In this document: in pieces, positions 60,937-64,000 of the stretch
How the letters are laid out: each line of letters begins with the position of its first letter
Position numbering within the stretch: the first letter of the stretch is position 1
Assembly (NCBI GenBank): GCA_965201155.1
Contig: OZ241752.1
Span: 186,001 to 250,000, forward strand
Length of the DNA: 64,000 nt
Direction of reading: 5' to 3'
DNA from: JANQOH01 sp965201155
GTDB taxonomy: Bacteria > Pseudomonadota > Alphaproteobacteria > UBA7887
Notes under the pieces: generated by a model
Databases searched by the model: none
Told to the model about the DNA's origin: nothing
What the model saw: only the letters and a program-made list of their open reading frames with translations
Position numbers and translations under genes: made by a program

Positions 60937-61722
60937 ATGCTGGACATCAAACCTCTGTTCGACCTCAGCGGAACCGTCTCCGTCGTCACCGGCGCGTCAC
61001 GCGGCATCGGGCGTGCCATCGCCGAAGGAATGGCAAGCGCGGGCGCGAAGGTGGTGGTTTCCAGCCGCAAGCTCGACAAGTGCCAGGAGGTCGTGGACGG
61101 AATCCGCGCCGCCGGGGGCGAAGCGATCGCCGTCGAATGCAACATCACATGGAAGGAGCAGCTCCAGCATCTCGCCGACGAATCGCTGAAGGCGTTCGGT
61201 CAGATCGACACCCTGGTCTGCAACGCTGCCGTGAACCCCTATTATGGGCCGCTGAGCGAAATCCCCGATTCCGCCTATGACAAGATCATGAACTGCAATG
61301 TGCGCAGCAATATCTGGCTGAGCAACATGGTGATTCCGCAAATGGCGGAGCGCGGCGGCGGCAGTGTCATCATCATTTCGTCGGTGGGCGCCTTCATCGG
61401 CTCCGCCACACTCGGCGCCTATTGCATTTCCAAGGCGGCGGACATCGCACTGGCGCGCGACCTCGCAGTCGAATGGGGAGCGAAGAATGTGCGTGCGAAT
61501 TGCATAAATCCCGCGATCATCCGCACCAACTTCGCCCGCGCCCTGTGGGAAAACCCGGAGATCCACGACCAGGCAATCAAGCAATATCCGCTCAAGCGCA
61601 TCGGCGAGCCGCACGAGATCGCCGGCGCCGCCGTGTTTCTGGCCGCCCAGGCGTCAAGTTTTGTCACCGGGCAGACGCTCGTCATCGACGGCGGCTCCAC
61701 GATCGCCGGCCGCGAAGGCTGA
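60937..61722 (+). CDS. SDR family oxidoreductase
   Basis: This 261-residue classical SDR has TGASRGIGRAIAEGMASAG near residue 18, CNAAVNPYYGPL near 93, the catalytic Ser in IISSVGAFIGS and Tyr-x3-Lys as AYCISKAAD near 162. TGQTLVIDGGSTI closes the fold. It resembles SDRs found with acyl-CoA dehydrogenases (DHRS4-like). A carboxymuconolactone-decarboxylase-like gene follows 32 bases downstream. Confidence 0.87.
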   Translation: MLDIKPLFDLSGTVSVVTGASRGIGRAIAEGMASAGAKVVVSSRKLDKCQEVVDGIRAAGGEAIAVECNITWKEQLQHLADESLKAFGQIDTLVCNAAVNPYYGPLSEIPDSAYDKIMNCNVRSNIWLSNMVIPQMAERGGGSVIIISSVGAFIGSATLGAYCISKAADIALARDLAVEWGAKNVRANCINPAIIRTNFARALWENPEIHDQAIKQYPLKRIGEPHEIAGAAVFLAAQASSFVTGQTLVIDGGSTIAGREG

Positions 61723-61754
61723 ACGCCGCACATCACACCACAGGAGAGACGACG

Positions 61755-62150
61755 ATGGACCAGGCAATGTTCGACAAGGGAATGGCAGTGCGCCGCAGCG
61801 TGCTGGGGTCGGACCATGTGGACCGCGCCATGGCTTCCGCCGACGCCTTCAACGGCCCGTTGCAGGAACTGGTGACGGAATATTGCTGGGGCGCCGTGTG
61901 GGGCCGCGAGGGCCTGCCGCGCAAGACCCGCAGCATGCTCAATCTGGCCATGCTGACTGCGCTCAATCGCGAGCATGAATTCAAGCTGCATGTACGCGGC
62001 GCCCTGCGCAACGGCGTCAGCCGCGAGGAGATCAGCGAAGTGCTGTTGCAGGCTGCGATCTATTGCGGTGTGCCGGCGGCCATCAGCGCATTCCGCCAGG
62101 CGCGCGAGGTCTTCGATGCCATGGATGCAGAAGCCGCCGCGGAGTCATGA
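61755..62150 (+). CDS. carboxymuconolactone decarboxylase (PcaC/AhpD-fold) family protein
   Basis: This 131-residue protein matches the PcaC-type CMD family. It has TEYCWGAVWGREGLPRKTRSMLNLAMLTALNR near 35-65 and HVRGALRNGVSREEISEVLLQAAIYCGVP near 72-100. No CxxC AhpD redox motif is seen, so the PcaC-like branch is more likely. The ATG at 61755 follows a GGAGAG site. Whether it decarboxylates a protocatechuate intermediate cannot be told; no other pca genes are here. Confidence 0.83.
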   Translation: MDQAMFDKGMAVRRSVLGSDHVDRAMASADAFNGPLQELVTEYCWGAVWGREGLPRKTRSMLNLAMLTALNREHEFKLHVRGALRNGVSREEISEVLLQAAIYCGVPAAISAFRQAREVFDAMDAEAAAES

Positions 62151-62175
62151 CTGAACATCCGCCTCCGGCGCCGCG

Positions 62176-63833
<1,658 letters not shown>

Positions 63834-63837
<4 letters not shown>

Positions 63838-63862
63838 ATCATGGCCGAAAATAGCCTATTAT
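63834..63862 (+). promoter_or_regulatory. candidate sigma70 promoter for the last gene
   Basis: TTGAAT (63834-63839), a 17-base spacer and TATTAT (63857-63862) lie just after the glnS end and 46 bases before the next ATG. Both hexamers are close to consensus. Confidence 0.55.
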
Positions 63863-63908
63863 GGGCAGACGCGGGACACCTATGCACAATTTGGTCGGAG
63901 GGGAGAAC

Positions 63909-64000
63909 ATGCGCGCATCTCGATATGTATTGGGCGCGGCTGCGCTGGCGGCAGCAGTCTGGATGCCGGCACAAGCCCAGGAGGCGGGAGGCGAGAGCAT
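63909..64000 (+). CDS. exported protein, N-terminal fragment (runs off the window)
   Basis: The open frame begins with a GGAGGGGAG site and ATG. It encodes a signal peptide (MRASRYVLGAAALAAAVWMP, then AQAQ) before EAGGES, where the window ends. A TonB-dependent receptor or other outer-membrane protein is possible, but nothing diagnostic is visible. Confidence 0.7.
   Translation, partial: MRASRYVLGAAALAAAVWMPAQAQEAGGES

Overview
The window is high-GC (roughly 60-65 percent by eye) chromosomal DNA from a Gram-negative bacterium, most probably an alphaproteobacterium. It encodes an EipB/DUF1849 envelope protein, an alphaproteobacterial-style hmu heme-uptake operon, and many SDR, acyl-CoA dehydrogenase and LLM-flavin genes of the kind common in marine and soil Alphaproteobacteria. 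No rRNA, tRNA, CRISPR array or intact mobile element was seen.

Layout. (1) 0-4 kb: eipB-like gene divergent from a RidA / class III aminotransferase / FemAB-like acyltransferase row. (2) 4.2-10 kb: a Fur-box-preceded heme uptake operon (receptor, HmuT, HmuU, HmuV, IsdG-type heme oxygenase). (3) 10-19.4 kb, minus strand: a complete ISC iron-sulfur operon (iscR, an extra NifS-like desulfurase, iscS, iscU, iscA, hscB, hscA, fdx, iscX). It runs by overlaps into a haloalkane-dehalogenase-like hydrolase and TenA, and a separately promoted cysE lies upstream. (4) 20.3-28.1 kb, minus strand: a RiPP cassette of the NHLP/NHLM type. It has a nitrile-hydratase-like leader peptide gene, an unrecognised 367-residue protein, a HlyD-type adaptor, a C39-peptidase ABC exporter and a second ABC transporter. 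(5) 28.7-45 kb: housekeeping and central metabolism (anmK, tyrS, TPP enzymes, D-aminoacylase-like, msrP, a molybdopterin oxidoreductase, aspartate aminotransferase, gpx, smpB, dapA, threonine dehydratase, glpK). (6) 45-46.1 kb: a scar with a transposase fragment, a small lipoprotein and tiny ORFs. (7) 46.1-62.2 kb: an accessory catabolic region of SDRs, LLM flavoproteins, an IlvD-type dehydratase, an ADH, a LysR regulator, an acyl-CoA dehydrogenase pair and a carboxymuconolactone-decarboxylase-like protein. It includes an unusual phosphoribosyltransferase-FolE fusion. (8) 62.2-64 kb: glnS and the start of an exported protein.

The most interesting points are two. The first is the NHLP RiPP cassette: its precursor leaves only five residues (EADYY) after the Gly-Gly, its only candidate tailoring protein is unrecognised, and a 16-base G tract and a hairpin lie between precursor and downstream genes. 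The second is the PRTase-FolE fusion, in which the catalytic CEHH motif of GTP cyclohydrolase I reads CKCH while all three zinc ligands appear kept.

How parts fit together (inference): heme and iron acquisition sits beside Fe-S cluster assembly and CysE-driven cysteine supply. The right half looks like a set of oxidation and dehydration steps for a carbonyl or acyl-CoA substrate that cannot be named from sequence alone.
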